The position numbers and the translations under genes were made by a program. Of a stretch of 6,653 nt of DNA, positions 6,574 through 6,653 are shown piece by piece; the stretch's first letter is position 1; the number at the start of each line of letters is the position of its first letter. The stretch is from Dysgonamonadaceae bacterium. GTDB taxonomy: Bacteria > Bacteroidota > Bacteroidia > Bacteroidales > Azobacteroidaceae. The stretch is from NCBI GenBank assembly GCA_031282925.1, contig JAITCT010000035.1, positions 1-6,653 on the forward strand. Reading direction: 5' to 3'. Below the pieces are notes generated by a model that did not search any database, was not told where the DNA came from, and saw nothing but the letters and a program-made list of their open reading frames with translations.

Positions 6574-6653
6574 AACAGTTCATGTTGAACAGGGCGCTCC
6601 ATAACCGTTTCGTTTGCTTGCTTTTTGTATCCTTTTAATGGATGAGGAATATA
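6574..6653. other. Right-edge region, no gene that can be supported
   Basis: These 80 nt stay open in two minus-strand frames. One ends at a TGA (6583-6581) just before the rhomboid ATG; the other runs into the rhomboid gene and stops near 6550. Either could be the 3' end of an upstream minus-strand gene, but neither stretch is recognisable. On the plus strand, ATG at 6638 starts MDEEY and runs off the edge. The sequence is too short to choose between these. Confidence 0.3.

Noticed and set aside
6638..6653. Start of a plus-strand gene (MDEEY) at the right edge
   Set aside because: Only five codons are visible and no promoter matching the phylum consensus precedes it.

Overview
The window reads as chromosomal DNA of a Bacteroidetes bacterium, most likely Bacteroidales. 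The evidence is the promoters: three of the four genes have the phylum's TTTG / TAnnTTTG (-33/-7) layout or a near match with 19-21 bp spacing, and none needs a Shine-Dalgarno or a sigma70-type box. A fused FeoA-FeoB protein and a DeaD-type helicase beginning MKTFEELG also fit that phylum. Base composition is roughly balanced. I cannot name a genus.

Layout. Positions 1-1270 (minus) hold most of leuA, 2-isopropylmalate synthase, cut by the left edge. Positions 1271-1689 are the divergent leuA/helicase intergenic region and hold most of the unusual structure. It has a textbook promoter for leuA, and a leader with a strong hairpin-plus-T-tract terminator directly before leuA. A competing anti-terminator pairing and a short leader ORF starting with Ile/Thr/Val-rich codons are also present. 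A ~150 bp element with ~33 bp imperfect terminal inverted repeats (MITE-like) sits between the two promoters. Positions 1690-3393 (plus) encode a DEAD-box RNA helicase with a DbpA-type RNA-binding domain, starting at TTG. Positions 3476-5923 (plus) encode a FeoAB ferrous iron transporter with its own promoter. Positions 5929-6573 (minus) encode a rhomboid-family membrane protease with an acidic tail, convergent with feoAB and 5 nt away. The last 80 bases hold no gene I can support.

The four proteins do not form one pathway. They are independent housekeeping units: leucine synthesis, RNA remodelling and ribosome assembly, Fe(II) uptake, and intramembrane proteolysis. I see no defence system, phage gene, CRISPR array or other clearly new multi-gene system. 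The best leads are the candidate transcription attenuator before leuA, whose leader ORF is open through the terminator into the leuA start, and the palindromic repeat element between the divergent promoters.
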